From: Rudaea sp. 3F27F6
Lineage (GTDB): Bacteria; Pseudomonadota; Gammaproteobacteria; Xanthomonadales; Rhodanobacteraceae
NCBI RefSeq assembly: GCF_005503555.1
Contig: NZ_SCNG01000005.1
Span: 417,018-481,017 of the forward strand
Direction of reading: 5' to 3'
Length of the DNA stretch: 64,000 nucleotides
The position numbers were made by a program, and so were the translations under genes. The notes under the pieces are model-generated. The model had not been told where the DNA came from. It made no database searches and worked only from the letters and a program-made list of their open reading frames with translations. Shown in pieces: positions 46,319 to 58,190 of the stretch. The stretch's first letter is position 1; each line of letters starts with the position of its first letter.

Positions 46319-47668
46319 ATGCTTCGTTATGCGCTGCCGCTGCTGCTGTTCGCCAGTTCCTGTTTCGCCGCAGAGGCCGCGCGCAAAGACGAGGCGGCAC
46401 GCATGGACGAAACCGTTGCCGCGTACGCCAACGCGGGCGAGTTCATGGGCACAGTGCTGGTCGCACGCGGCGATCGCGTCGTGTTGAGCAAGGGCTACGG
46501 CTCAGCCAATCTGGAATGGAACATCGCCAACGCGCCGTCGACGCGGCTGCGCCTCGGTTCGATCACCAAGCAGTTCACCGCGGCGGCGATCCTGCTGCTC
46601 GAAGAGCGCGGCAAGCTCAGGATCGACGACCCGGTGAAGAAGTATCTGCCCGATGCGCCGGCCGCGTGGGACAAGATCACGGTCTTCCATCTGCTCACCC
46701 ACACTTCGGGCATTCCGAACTACACCGGCTTTGCCGAGTACCCGTCGATCGAGCCGTTTGCGAAGACGCCGGACGAGCTGCTCGCGCTGTTCCGCGACAA
46801 GCCGCTCGACTTCGCGCCGGGCGAGCAGTGGAGCTACAGCAATTCGGGCTATACCGTGCTCGGCTGCCTGATCGAAAAGCTCGGTGGTGTGAGTTACGGC
46901 GAGTTCCTGCGCGAGAACATCTTCGATCCGCTCGGCATGAAGGATTCGGGCTACGACGCCAACCGGCGCATCCTCGCGCGGCGCGCGAGCGGCTATGTGC
47001 CGGACATACACGGCTTCGTCAACGCGGGCTATGTCGATATGAGCATTGCCTTCGCCGACGGCGGACTGTACTCGACGACCGAGGATCTTTTGCGCTGGCA
47101 GCGCGGACTGTTCGGCGGCAAGCTGCTCAGCGCCGCGTCGCTCGCCAAGATGACGACGCCGTTCAAGAGCGACTACGCGTTCGGCGTCGAAGTGCACGGC
47201 ACAGGCGCCGGCAAAATGATCGAGCACGACGGTCACACCGAAGGCTTTGACACGACACTGGCCTACTATCCAACGCAGAAACTGACCGTGGTCGTGCTCG
47301 GCAACGTCAACAGTTCGGCACCGCAGAAGATCGCGGCCGACCTCGGCGCCATCGCGCGCGGCGAGAACGTCGCGCTGCACACCGCGCGCAAGGAAGTGAA
47401 TCTGCCGGCGGCTTTGCTCGCCGAGTACCGCGGCGTTTACCGGCTGCGCCCCGGACTCGACGTCGCGGTCACGCTCGAAGGCGATCATCTGATGGCGCAG
47501 GGCACGGGCCAGCGCAAGTATCCGCTGTTCGCCGAATCGGAAACGACGTTCTATTACAAGGTGATCGAAGGCCGCATCGAGTTCGTGCGCGGCAAGGACG
47601 GCAAGGTTGACCGTTTCATCCTGCATCAGGGCGGCGACATGCCAGCGCTGCGAGTGACGCCGCAATAG
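46319..47668 (+). CDS. Serine hydrolase of the beta-lactamase/PBP4* family (first paralogue)
   Basis: 449 aa with a signal peptide (LRYALPLLLFASSCFAAE). Class C beta-lactamase-like fold: S81-I-T-K84 (S-x-x-K), YSNSGY (Y-x-N) and HDGHTEGF (H-T-E-G in the third-motif place). A C-terminal domain of about 100 residues (LAEYRGVYRLRPG, DVAVTLEGDHLMAQGTGQ) follows, typical of esterase/D-aminopeptidase-like members. Probably a periplasmic esterase or D-amino-acid peptidase, not a resistance enzyme. ATG 46319 is chosen because it aligns with the paralogue at 61176; ATG 46313 is possible. It is divergent from the cyanophycinase operon. Confidence 0.9.
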   Translation: MLRYALPLLLFASSCFAAEAARKDEAARMDETVAAYANAGEFMGTVLVARGDRVVLSKGYGSANLEWNIANAPSTRLRLGSITKQFTAAAILLLEERGKLRIDDPVKKYLPDAPAAWDKITVFHLLTHTSGIPNYTGFAEYPSIEPFAKTPDELLALFRDKPLDFAPGEQWSYSNSGYTVLGCLIEKLGGVSYGEFLRENIFDPLGMKDSGYDANRRILARRASGYVPDIHGFVNAGYVDMSIAFADGGLYSTTEDLLRWQRGLFGGKLLSAASLAKMTTPFKSDYAFGVEVHGTGAGKMIEHDGHTEGFDTTLAYYPTQKLTVVVLGNVNSSAPQKIAADLGAIARGENVALHTARKEVNLPAALLAEYRGVYRLRPGLDVAVTLEGDHLMAQGTGQRKYPLFAESETTFYYKVIEGRIEFVRGKDGKVDRFILHQGGDMPALRVTPQ

Positions 47669-47779
47669 CCGAATGCGCCTCGCCGGGCTTCGTTCCCGAT
47701 CACGAGCACCCAGACCGCGCCGTCCGAGACGAAGCGGTGGCAAGGACGGCAGCGCGACTCTGTCAGGGGTCGTACTGGC

Positions 47780-47809
47780 AAAAAAAAGGGCCGGCGCAAA
47801 GGCCGGCCC
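47780..47809 (-). terminator. Intrinsic terminator of the TonB receptor gene
   Basis: Stem GGGCCGGC (47788-47795)/GCCGGCCC (47802-47809) with loop GCAAAG, next to eight A residues (47780-47787), i.e. a U-tract in minus-strand RNA. It lies 43 bp after the receptor stop. A textbook rho-independent terminator. Confidence 0.85.
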
Positions 47810-47851
47810 CAGGTGCAATCATTGCGATGGATTATCTCGCAGCAAGGCCGC

Positions 47852-50773
<2,922 letters not shown>

Positions 50774-50902
50774 GCCCTGATCCCCATGAAGTTGGAAAGT
50801 TCTAATTGGCCGTGTCGAGACAGATGCAGGAACGGTCGCGCAACGGGTCCCGCATTTATCTATTTTTTCTTTTTTCGATCTAGAACTATTACCTTTGTTT
50901 AC

Positions 50903-50920
50903 ATGCGGAATTCAGCACAA
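50903..50920 (+). promoter_or_regulatory. Putative operator copy 1 (ATGCGGAATTCAGCACAA)
   Basis: Near-palindrome matching 17 of 18 positions of the copy at 60296. It lies 130 bp upstream of the TonB receptor start, in an AT-rich promoter region. See also copy 2 at 51035 and copy 3 at 60296. Confidence 0.65.
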
Positions 50921-50942
50921 TTAAAAAATAATGAAAATAAAA

Positions 50943-50961
50943 AACCCGCACGAGGCGGGTT
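50943..50961 (-). terminator. Intrinsic terminator after the permease gene
   Basis: Stem AACCCGC (50943-50949)/GCGGGTT (50955-50961) next to an A-rich tract at 50935-50942 (U-rich in minus-strand RNA). It ends transcription arriving from the permease, so the TonB receptor gene needs its own promoter downstream, where operator copy 1 lies. Confidence 0.8.
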
Positions 50962-51034
50962 CGATAAGCAAGAAAAAATAGGGAAATCTGATCAGATCGA
51001 TTTAATGGGTTGCGATATCTTTCCTTTCTTTATT

Positions 51035-51052
51035 TTGTGCGGAATTTCGCAT
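51035..51052 (-). promoter_or_regulatory. Putative operator copy 2 (reverse strand ATGCGAAATTCCGCACAA)
   Basis: Inverted copy of the same motif, 115 bp from copy 1, directly after the permease stop codon. Its core TGCGGAATTTCGCA is a close dyad. Two sites in opposite orientation before one promoter suggest looping or cooperative binding. Confidence 0.6.
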
Positions 51053-51055
51053 AAT

Positions 51056-52459
51056 TCAGTTCTGTGGGGCGAGTGCGCTGTGACGCCGCCCATAGCCGAG
51101 ATACACGACGAGGCCGAGCAGCAGCCACACGCCGAAGCGCAGGTAAGTCGTATACGGCAGGCCCCAGATCAGCCAGCACGAGAAGCCGATGCCGACGATC
51201 GGCACGAACGGCACCAGCGGCGTGCGGAACGGACGGTGCAAGTCGGGCTGGCGCCAGCGCAGCACGGCGACCGCACTGCAGATGACGATGAAGGCACCGA
51301 GCACGCCGATGTTGACGAGCTTGGCGAGTTCGTCGAGCGGGAACAAACCGGCGGCGACCGTGGTCACGCAGCCGAGCAGCACGGTCGTGCGATGCGGCGT
51401 GTGCCAGCGCGGATGCACCGCGGCGAACCAGCCCGGCAGCAGGCCGTCGCGCGACAGGGCGAACCAGATGCGTGCGCCGGCAAGCAGGTTGGCGAAGATC
51501 ACGCTGGTGATGCCGCAGATCGACGCGAGCGAGATCGCGATCATCACCTGCGGCAGGCCGATCGCAGTGAACGCATGCGCGACCGGCGCGTCGTTGTCCA
51601 GACTCGTGTACGGCACGATGCCGGTGAGCACGAGGCAGATCGCGAAATACAGCAGCATCGCAATCACCAAAGACAACACCACGGCGCGCGGCAGGTCACG
51701 CTGCGGATTGCGCGCTTCCTCGGCGGCCGTGGTCAGCATGTCGTAGCCGAATACGGCGAAGAACACGATCGCCGCGCCGGTGACCACGCCGTGCAGGCCG
51801 AACGGCATGAACGGCTGCCAGCGCGCGGGATCGACGAAGCCGACGCCGGCGACGATGATCAGCGCCGCCGCGGCAATCTTGATCGCAACGATCACCGTGT
51901 TGAAGCGCGCGCCCCATTCCATGCGCACCGCGAGCAAAGCCGTGATGGCGAGCGAGATCAGCACCGCGGGCAAGTTGAACCATCGTCCCGGCGCGCTGCC
52001 GTACGCGCCCTGCGCCCAGATCGGCAGCGGAATATGGAACGCGTCGAGCAGGGCCTGCACGTAGCCTGACCAGCCGACGGCGACGACCGCGGCAATCAAT
52101 GCGTATTCGAGCAGCAAGTCCCAGCCGATGATCCAGCCGGCGAATTCGCCGAGCACGGCATAGCCGTAGGTATAAGCGCTGCCCGACACCGGAATCAGTC
52201 CGGCGAATTCCGCGTAGCACAGCGCGGCGGCCGCGCTGGCGATGCCGGCGATCAGGAACGAGAGCACGACCGCGGGGCCGGCCTGGGTCGCGGCGACCGT
52301 ACCGGTCAGCACGAAGATGCCGACGCCGATGATGCCGCCGAGACCGATCGCAGTGAGATGCCAGAGGCCGAGCACGCGGCGCAGCTCGCCGCGCTGCGCG
52401 GTTTCGGCTTGCAGCAAAGCGATGGATTTGCGGCGGGTCATAGCGGCGAGAATCGACAT
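51056..52459 (-). CDS. APC-family amino-acid permease
   Basis: 467-aa inner-membrane transporter with about twelve helices. Signatures of the cationic-amino-acid-transporter/YhdG branch: GLWHLTAIGLGGIIGVGIFVLTG with the substrate-binding G-x-G-I-F, AALCYAEFAGLIPVSGSAYTYGYAVLGEFAGWIIGWDLLLEY, VFFAVFGYDMLTTAAEEARNPQRDLP. It starts at ATG 52459 (MSILAAMTRRKS). It lies downstream of the M24 aminopeptidase gene and just before the TonB receptor, so uptake of (hydroxy)proline released from peptides is a reasonable guess. Confidence 0.92.
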   Translation of the reverse strand: MSILAAMTRRKSIALLQAETAQRGELRRVLGLWHLTAIGLGGIIGVGIFVLTGTVAATQAGPAVVLSFLIAGIASAAAALCYAEFAGLIPVSGSAYTYGYAVLGEFAGWIIGWDLLLEYALIAAVVAVGWSGYVQALLDAFHIPLPIWAQGAYGSAPGRWFNLPAVLISLAITALLAVRMEWGARFNTVIVAIKIAAAALIIVAGVGFVDPARWQPFMPFGLHGVVTGAAIVFFAVFGYDMLTTAAEEARNPQRDLPRAVVLSLVIAMLLYFAICLVLTGIVPYTSLDNDAPVAHAFTAIGLPQVMIAISLASICGITSVIFANLLAGARIWFALSRDGLLPGWFAAVHPRWHTPHRTTVLLGCVTTVAAGLFPLDELAKLVNIGVLGAFIVICSAVAVLRWRQPDLHRPFRTPLVPFVPIVGIGFSCWLIWGLPYTTYLRFGVWLLLGLVVYLGYGRRHSALAPQN

Positions 52460-52640
52460 GCGGCGGCGTTCCTCAATCGGTGGATTGTTGGCTTCGGTGT
52501 TCGCGTGCTTCGCCGTCGCCGCACCGCGGCAAGAAAGCGCCGGCGATGCCGCTCGGAGAAGGGTTGCGAAATGTATTCTCTGTGCTTTCCGTGATCCAAA
52601 TTCTCTGTCGTTTTGTCTACATGCGAACGTGCGCGCTGGG

Positions 52641-53843
52641 TTATGCGAACGGCCGGTCGATCGCAGGCGACGGCGGCGTGAACCACGCCGCGCCGTCGTC
52701 AGTGACATGGAAATGATCTTCGAGGCGCACGCCGAATTTTTCCGGCACGACGATCATCGGTTCGTTGCTGCAGCAGTTGCCCGGCGCAAGCGCGACGGCA
52801 TTGCCGCGCACCAGATATGGCGCCTCGTGCACGGCCAGACCGCAGCCGTGCCCGGTGCGATGCGGCAGGCCCGGCAGGCGATAGTCGGGACCGAGGCCGC
52901 CGCGTTCGAGCACGGTGCGCGCGGCGGCATCGACCGCTTCGCCGCTGATACCGGGACGCACCGCGGCGAACGCCGCCTGCTGCGCGGCGCGTTCGAGTTC
53001 CCAGATGCGCGCCGCATCGGCCGAAGGCTTGCCGTAGATATAGGTGCGCGTAATGTCGGAGTTGTATCCATGCACGCTGCAGCCGGTGTCGATCAGCACG
53101 AGTTCGTTCTCGCGCAGACGCTGCTCGCCCGGCACACCATGCGGATGCGAGGTAGCTTCGCCGAACTGCACGATGCAGAAGGTCGAACCGTTGTCCGCGC
53201 CGAGGCGGCGATGCGCGCGGTCGATGAAATATTTGATCTCGGTCGTGGTGACGCCTTCGCGCATCAGGCCCGCGGCGAGCCGATGCACGTGCAGGGTCAT
53301 GTCGCAGGCCTGCTGCATCAGTGCGAGTTCGGCCGGCGACTTGCGTGCGCGGCAGCCGTCCACAATCGCGCTGGCATCGACGATCGCGCGCCCGTCGAGC
53401 GCACGGCGCAGACCCTCGAAGACGAAGTACGGCGCGGCCGGATCGAGCGCAAGCGAATGCGCGCCGCGTTCGGCCATCGCAGCGGCGACGAGCGTGTAGG
53501 GATTTTCGTGTTCCTCCCACAATCGCGGTACAGCCGCGACGGTGAGCACGTGCGCGAGCGTCGCGCCCTCGAACGCAGGGCAGATCGCGATTGGCTCGCC
53601 ATCGCGCGTGATGAGCAGGGCGACGAGACGTTCGCTTGCGCCCCAAGGTACGCCGCAGAAATAGCGCAGCGATGCGCCTGCAGTGACGAGCAGCGCATCG
53701 GCGCCGCTGTCGTGCAGCAGGCTACGTGCGTGTTCGATACGCGCTTCGTAGTCTTGGCGCGCGATCGGCGCTGCGCGCTGCGCCCAAGGCGTGAGCTGTG
53801 CTTCCGCTTCGGTGGCGCTCAACTGGCCGATTTGATCGTTCAT
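52641..53843 (-). CDS. M24 metallopeptidase (Xaa-Pro aminopeptidase/prolidase type)
   Basis: 400 aa, no signal peptide. A creatinase-like N-terminal domain is followed by the pita-bread domain with its dinuclear metal ligands: Asp in LIDTGCSVHG and NSDITRTYI, His in RTGHGCGLAVHEAPY, Glu in SNEPMIV and Glu in RLEDHFHV. Such enzymes cleave the bond before proline (or hydroxyproline). Its place between the hydroxyproline catabolic genes and the amino-acid permease supports cytosolic hydrolysis of X-Hyp/X-Pro peptides. ATG at 53843. Confidence 0.92.
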   Translation of the reverse strand: MNDQIGQLSATEAEAQLTPWAQRAAPIARQDYEARIEHARSLLHDSGADALLVTAGASLRYFCGVPWGASERLVALLITRDGEPIAICPAFEGATLAHVLTVAAVPRLWEEHENPYTLVAAAMAERGAHSLALDPAAPYFVFEGLRRALDGRAIVDASAIVDGCRARKSPAELALMQQACDMTLHVHRLAAGLMREGVTTTEIKYFIDRAHRRLGADNGSTFCIVQFGEATSHPHGVPGEQRLRENELVLIDTGCSVHGYNSDITRTYIYGKPSADAARIWELERAAQQAAFAAVRPGISGEAVDAAARTVLERGGLGPDYRLPGLPHRTGHGCGLAVHEAPYLVRGNAVALAPGNCCSNEPMIVVPEKFGVRLEDHFHVTDDGAAWFTPPSPAIDRPFA

Positions 53844-53885
53844 GCTACCGTTCCTCTCGATGCTGCCTTAGTCGAAAAACCCAAA

Positions 53886-53962
53886 CCGTTCGCCCAGAGG
53901 TATCGAAGGGCGAACCTCACGCCGGGATTGCTGTTCGTGGTTCGATACCTCACCGCGAACGG
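53886..53962. repeat. Large imperfect inverted repeat
   Basis: CCGTTCGC-N4-AGGTATCGAA (from 53886) pairs with TTCGATACCT-N4-GCGAACGG (to 53962), leaving only the four-base middle unmatched. It lies between the dehydrogenase and M24 genes. A similar TTCGATAC...GCGAACGG hairpin family is, from memory, interspersed in many proteobacteria. It might attenuate read-through from the catabolic genes into the peptidase gene. Confidence 0.75.
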
Positions 53963-53983
53963 AAAATCGTTACGAGGCTATCG

Positions 53984-55582
53984 TTAGCTTTTCTTGCCGA
54001 CATCGTCCGTGGTCCAACGTCCGTCGATCAAACGCTGCATGCCGCCGGGATTGCCGTCGCGCAACTCGGCTGGCAGCAACGCGGCAGGCACGTTGTCGTA
54101 GCAGTGCAGCGCGGCGAAACGGCGGATCGCCGCGGGCATGCCGACCGCGGTGAAGCCGGGATGGCCGGTGCTCGGATACGGACCGCCGTGATTCATTGCC
54201 GCGCTGACCGCGACGCCGGTCGGCATCTTGTTGCCGATCAGGCGGCCTATGCGCGGGCGCAGTGCCTGCGCGATCTTTGCCGCGGCGGCTTCGTCGATGT
54301 CGCTTTGTTTACTTGTATACAGCGTGCCAGTGAGGTTGCCGTCGAAGGACTGCGCGACGGCGATCATGTCTTCGATGTTCTGCGTGCGCACGATCAGGCT
54401 GGCCGGGCCGAAGACTTCGGTCTGCAGCGCTTGCGCGGCGGCGAGGAATTGCTGCGCATCGACACCGAGCAGGGTCGGCGCCTGCCGATACCCGGGCCGG
54501 GCATCGGCCTGGCCTTCGGCAAGCACGCGTGCGCCCGCGTCGGTCAACGTGGCGAGACCACGGCGGAAGTGATCGAGCACGCCTTGCGAGAACAGCACAT
54601 TGGCGGGCGCATTGGCGAACAGCGCGCTTGTTGCGGAAACAAAGGCATCGCCGTCCGCACCGTGCGGCACGATCACGATGCCCGGATTGGTGCAGAACTG
54701 GCCGCTGCCCATCGTGCACGAAGCAAAGAACTCCTGCGCCAGCTCGGCGCCGCGTTCGGCCAATGCGCCGGGCAGCAGGAACACCGGGTTGACGCTCGAC
54801 ATCTCCGCATAAATCGGCACGCCGGCCGCATCGGCCGCGGCCTTGAGCGCGAGGCCGCCGGCGCGGCTGCCGGTGAAACCGATCGCGCCGAGGCGCGCAT
54901 CGCCCGCGAGTTTTGCGCCGAGCGCGTTGTCGACGTGGTAGAGCATCTGCACGCTCGCCGCGGGCAGGCCCGCATCGAGCACGGCGCGGTGCGCGAGTTC
55001 GGCAAGGCGCCGGCTCGTCGCCGGATGCGAGGGATGTGCCTTGGCGATCACCGGATTGCGCGCGGCGATCGCGCTGGCGAAATCGCTGCCGGCGATGGCA
55101 TTGAACGCGAACGGGAAATTGTTCGGCCCGAACACGAGCACGGGTTTGTTCAGCGGTGCGAAGTGCGAGCGCAGGCCGGCCTGCGTGTCTAGCGTCGGCT
55201 GCGTCCACGAACTTGCGCGCACGGCCTGCGCGGCCTGGCGCAATTGGTTCGTCGTGCGCGGCAGCTCGACCTTGGCCAGGCGCGGTTCGCGCGGCAGCGC
55301 GGTTTCCGCATGGGCGAGATCGACCAACGTCGCTGCGTCGGCTTCGATCGCCGCCGCGTAGGCATCGAGAAACGCGGCGATGCGCGCGGGCTCGCAGGCT
55401 GCGAGCTGCGTGGCGGCAGCGCTGGCAGCGGCGAGCGCGGCTTCGACGTCGGCCGCACCGCTGACCGGGAATTCGGGGCCGATCTCGCCGGCCGAGATCG
55501 GGTCGAAGGCGCGGAAGCCCGCGCGCGCATCCAGCGATGCACGCCAGTCTCCTGCGATCAGCACAGGGGCGAATGCGCTCAT
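53984..55582 (-). CDS. 2-oxoglutarate semialdehyde (2,5-dioxovalerate) dehydrogenase
   Basis: 532-aa NADP-type aldehyde dehydrogenase. Motifs: VFGPNNFPFAFN (Asn-containing oxyanion site), IGFTGSRAGG (cofactor loop), AEMSSVNPVFLLP (catalytic Glu) and GSGQFCTNPG (catalytic Cys), all in the form of the ketoglutarate semialdehyde dehydrogenase subfamily. It oxidises 2,5-dioxovalerate to 2-oxoglutarate, the last step of hydroxyproline breakdown (LhpG role in Pseudomonas). It begins one base after the stop of the deaminase gene that makes its substrate, a classical operon pairing. Confidence 0.93.
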   Translation of the reverse strand: MSAFAPVLIAGDWRASLDARAGFRAFDPISAGEIGPEFPVSGAADVEAALAAASAAATQLAACEPARIAAFLDAYAAAIEADAATLVDLAHAETALPREPRLAKVELPRTTNQLRQAAQAVRASSWTQPTLDTQAGLRSHFAPLNKPVLVFGPNNFPFAFNAIAGSDFASAIAARNPVIAKAHPSHPATSRRLAELAHRAVLDAGLPAASVQMLYHVDNALGAKLAGDARLGAIGFTGSRAGGLALKAAADAAGVPIYAEMSSVNPVFLLPGALAERGAELAQEFFASCTMGSGQFCTNPGIVIVPHGADGDAFVSATSALFANAPANVLFSQGVLDHFRRGLATLTDAGARVLAEGQADARPGYRQAPTLLGVDAQQFLAAAQALQTEVFGPASLIVRTQNIEDMIAVAQSFDGNLTGTLYTSKQSDIDEAAAAKIAQALRPRIGRLIGNKMPTGVAVSAAMNHGGPYPSTGHPGFTAVGMPAAIRRFAALHCYDNVPAALLPAELRDGNPGGMQRLIDGRWTTDDVGKKS

Positions 55583-55583
55583 G

Positions 55584-56489
55584 TCAGAGCTTCGGCTGCG
55601 TGGCGATCGCGTGCTCGATCACCTTGAGTGCGTCGGCGCGTTCCGCGCCTTCGAGCACGAGCCGCGGTGCGCGCACCGTTTCGCTGCCGATGCCGACCTT
55701 GTCCTGCACAAGCTTGATGAGCTGGACGAACTTCGGCACGGTGTCGAGGCGCAGCAGCGGCAGGAACCAGGCGTAGAGTTCGGCAGCGGCCTTGGCGCCG
55801 CCGTCGCGCGCGAGTTCGAACAGCTTCACCGACTCTTTCGGGTAGGCGTTGACCAGGCCGGCGATCCAGCCGGTCGCACCCATCGCGACGCCTTCGACGA
55901 TCGCGTCGTCCATGCCGACGAGCAGTTCGAGGCGGTCGCCGAGCAGGCTGCGCAGCGCGGCGAAGCGGCGCACATCGCCCGAGGATTCCTTCACCGCTTG
56001 CACGTTCGGATAGGCCTGTGCGAGTTCGGCGATCTGCGCCGGACTGAAATCGGTTTTGTAGGCGATCGGGTTGTTGTAGATCATGCACGGCAGGTCGGTC
56101 GCTTCGATCACCGCGCGCAGATGCGCGCCCATCTCGCGCCAGTCGGTCGAGTAGACATACGGCGGCAACACCATAAGGCCGCGGCAGCCGATCGTCTTGG
56201 CTTCGCGCGCGAGGCGCACGGCTTCGGCGGTGGACAGCGCGGCGATACCCGGAATGACCGGCGCGCGCTCGCCGAGCGCCTGCACGAGCGTGCGCAGAAT
56301 CGCGAGCTTCTCGTCGAAGCTCAGCGTCGCCGCTTCGCCGAGCGAACCGAGCGCGACGATGCCGGTGCAGCCGGCGTCGATCATCTGGCGCGCATGATCG
56401 GCGAGAAAGGCGTGGTCGACTTGACCATCGGCGGCGAACGGCGTGGTGATCGCGGGAATGACGCCGCGCCAGATCGAATTTTTGCTCAT
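55584..56489 (-). CDS. 1-Pyrroline-4-hydroxy-2-carboxylate deaminase (DapA superfamily)
   Basis: 301 aa, dihydrodipicolinate synthase/NAL fold. Schiff-base Lys in VQAVKESSGD, Tyr in MIYNNPIAYKTDF, and ALGSLGEAATLSFDEK where DapA has GTTGE. This sequence type, in this context, is the deaminase (LhpC) that converts Pyr4H2C to 2,5-dioxovalerate plus ammonia. The ATG at 56489 has AGGAG seven bases before it. A REP pair separates it from the upstream dehydrogenase subunit gene. Confidence 0.9.
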   Translation of the reverse strand: MSKNSIWRGVIPAITTPFAADGQVDHAFLADHARQMIDAGCTGIVALGSLGEAATLSFDEKLAILRTLVQALGERAPVIPGIAALSTAEAVRLAREAKTIGCRGLMVLPPYVYSTDWREMGAHLRAVIEATDLPCMIYNNPIAYKTDFSPAQIAELAQAYPNVQAVKESSGDVRRFAALRSLLGDRLELLVGMDDAIVEGVAMGATGWIAGLVNAYPKESVKLFELARDGGAKAAAELYAWFLPLLRLDTVPKFVQLIKLVQDKVGIGSETVRAPRLVLEGAERADALKVIEHAIATQPKL

Positions 56490-56537
56490 TGAATTTCTCC
56501 TGATTGAAATGGACTGATGTTTCGCAAATCTTTCGAC

Positions 56538-56629
56538 GTCATTCCCGCGAACGCAGGAATCCAGCGACTTTGATCTTGGGTGTCTCCAAAAAAGCAGAGG
56601 CACTCGATTCCCGCCTTCGCGGGAATGAC
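56538..56629. repeat. Paired inverted REP-like hairpins (BIME-like)
   Basis: Unit from 56538 (stem TTCCCGC/GCAGGAA, slightly degenerate) and inverted unit 56604-56629 (stem ATTCCCGC/GCGGGAAT). It sits inside the hydroxyproline operon between the deaminase and dehydrogenase genes, where it could uncouple their mRNA levels. Confidence 0.85.
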
Positions 56630-56635
56630 GATTCT

Positions 56636-57928
56636 TTATTGGGCTGTCTGATTCTCGATTGAGGCGAAATCGCTGTCGGCGAGCGTCGCCAACCGCGCGG
56701 GAAAAATCGGAGGGCGCAGACCGCCGCGCGCATAGCGGCCGAGTTCGGCCAGCGCAGTGCCGCAGATGCGGCCCTGGCAGGCGCCCATGCCGCAACGCGT
56801 CTGCAGCTTGGCCGCGCGCGCGTCGTCGAAATCGCGCAGCGCGGACCAGGCGACGTTCTCGCAGCGGCAGACGACGGTGTCGTCGGTCGCGAGTTCGCGC
56901 ACGCGAGGATCGAGAGCGAAATGCATTTCGAGCAACGCGGAGAAACGCCGCGCGCGACGGCGGGCGGACTGCATGGCTTGCGCGGCCTGCATCGCGCCGG
57001 CCGCGGCATGTCCGGCGATGGCGCCTTCGATGCGCGCGGCGTCGCGTCCGCCGATGCCGCAGATTTCTCCGGCGGCGTAGACGTTGGCGAGGCTCGTGCG
57101 CTGATCCGCGTCGACCGCGACGCGCGGATGCCGGCCGCTCGCGTCGAGCGCGCAGCCGAGCAGCTCGGCGAGTTCCACGTTCGGCACGAGACCGTAGCCG
57201 ACCGCGAGATGGTCGCAGTCGATCTGTCGCATCTGTTTGCCGATGCGCAGTTCGATCGCGCGCAGTTGCGCATCGCCGTGGGCCGCGGCGACGACGGCGC
57301 CCGCGCGGTAGGTCACGCCGGCGAGGGCCGCGCGCAATGCGACGGCTTGCGCGGCTTTGGCCGGCCAGCGCCAGAGGCGGCTCGCGAACGCGGCCAACTG
57401 TGCGGGAGCTGCCTGCTCGTAGATGCCGAGCACGTTTGCCCCGTGTTTTTTCAGCGTTGCCGCGGCCGCGAGCAGCAGCGGACCCGAGCCGGCGACGACG
57501 ACGCGCTTGCCGGCGATCGGCCAACCCTGCTTGACCAGCGCCTGCGCGCCGCCGGCGCCGAACACGCCCGGCAGAGTCCAGCCCGGAAACGGCAGCAGCA
57601 GTTCGCGCGCGCCGCAGGCAAGAACGAGTTTGTCGTAGCGCAGGCTGCGCGCACGGGCGTCGTGCTCGACGAGAAGTTCGTTCTGTGTTGCTGCGACGAT
57701 CTGAGTCTGCGCGAGCCAGTCCAGATTCGGAAGATTCGCGACGGCGCGGAATGCCGCCGCCGCATCGGGCGGCACGGCGCCGCGCACATCGCGCCGCCAG
57801 ACCTGGCCGCCCTGGGTCGACTGCGCATCGACAAGGCCGACGCGCGCGCCGTATCCGGCCGCGGCCTGTGTAGCGGCGAGGCCGGCGGGACCGGCACCGA
57901 CGACGAGTACGTCGTAGCGCTCAGCCAT
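56636..57928 (-). CDS. D-hydroxyproline dehydrogenase, FAD/NAD(P)-type subunit with [2Fe-2S] domain (HcnB-like)
   Basis: 430 aa. An N-terminal FAD motif (VLVVGAGPAGLAATQAAAGYGARVGLVDA) and a second dinucleotide motif (RVVVAGSGPLLLAAAATLKKHG) make a pyridine-nucleotide-disulfide-reductase-like fold. The C-terminus has a BFD-like [2Fe-2S] domain: CRCENV and CGMGACQGRICG. This is the HcnB/SoxA-alpha/LhpE-type subunit. It overlaps the small ferredoxin-like gene by eight bases. With that subunit and the DadA-like one it forms a membrane-linked dehydrogenase oxidising cis-4-hydroxy-D-proline. Confidence 0.9.
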   Translation of the reverse strand: MAERYDVLVVGAGPAGLAATQAAAGYGARVGLVDAQSTQGGQVWRRDVRGAVPPDAAAAFRAVANLPNLDWLAQTQIVAATQNELLVEHDARARSLRYDKLVLACGARELLLPFPGWTLPGVFGAGGAQALVKQGWPIAGKRVVVAGSGPLLLAAAATLKKHGANVLGIYEQAAPAQLAAFASRLWRWPAKAAQAVALRAALAGVTYRAGAVVAAAHGDAQLRAIELRIGKQMRQIDCDHLAVGYGLVPNVELAELLGCALDASGRHPRVAVDADQRTSLANVYAAGEICGIGGRDAARIEGAIAGHAAAGAMQAAQAMQSARRRARRFSALLEMHFALDPRVRELATDDTVVCRCENVAWSALRDFDDARAAKLQTRCGMGACQGRICGTALAELGRYARGGLRPPIFPARLATLADSDFASIENQTAQ

Positions 57929-58190
57929 GTGCAGGCTCCGTCGTAGTTTCCACGCGCATGCCTTCGCGCACGAGGGTCATGCAGGCGCGCTGATGGTCGG
58001 CGCCGTCGATGCGTACGCGGCACTCGAAGCACAAGCCCATGCCGCAGAGCGGCGCGCGCAAGCTTGCGTCCTTGCGCGTGCCGAACGCCGTTGCGACCTG
58101 CGCAATCGCGGCGGCGACGCTGAATCCGGCCGGCACCGTGACGCTGCGGCCGTCCACTTGCAGACGGATTGGAGTATGGGCAGCGCTCAT
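57921..58190 (-). CDS. D-hydroxyproline dehydrogenase small [2Fe-2S] subunit (HcnA-like)
   Basis: 89 aa. A plant-ferredoxin-like fold with four Cys: CGMGLCFECRV and RACMTLV. The opening IRLQVDGRSVTVPAGFSVAAAI is typical of HcnA/SoxA N-terminal ferredoxin domains. It carries electrons between the two flavin subunits. ATG at 58190 overlaps the stop of the DadA-like subunit gene (ATGA), and its own end overlaps the HcnB-like gene. Confidence 0.9.
   Translation of the reverse strand: MSAAHTPIRLQVDGRSVTVPAGFSVAAAIAQVATAFGTRKDASLRAPLCGMGLCFECRVRIDGADHQRACMTLVREGMRVETTTEPAHG

Noticed and set aside
52612..52645. A fourth copy of the hydroxyproline operator before the permease gene
   Set aside because: TACATGCGAACGTGCG shares only part of the motif; too degenerate to claim.
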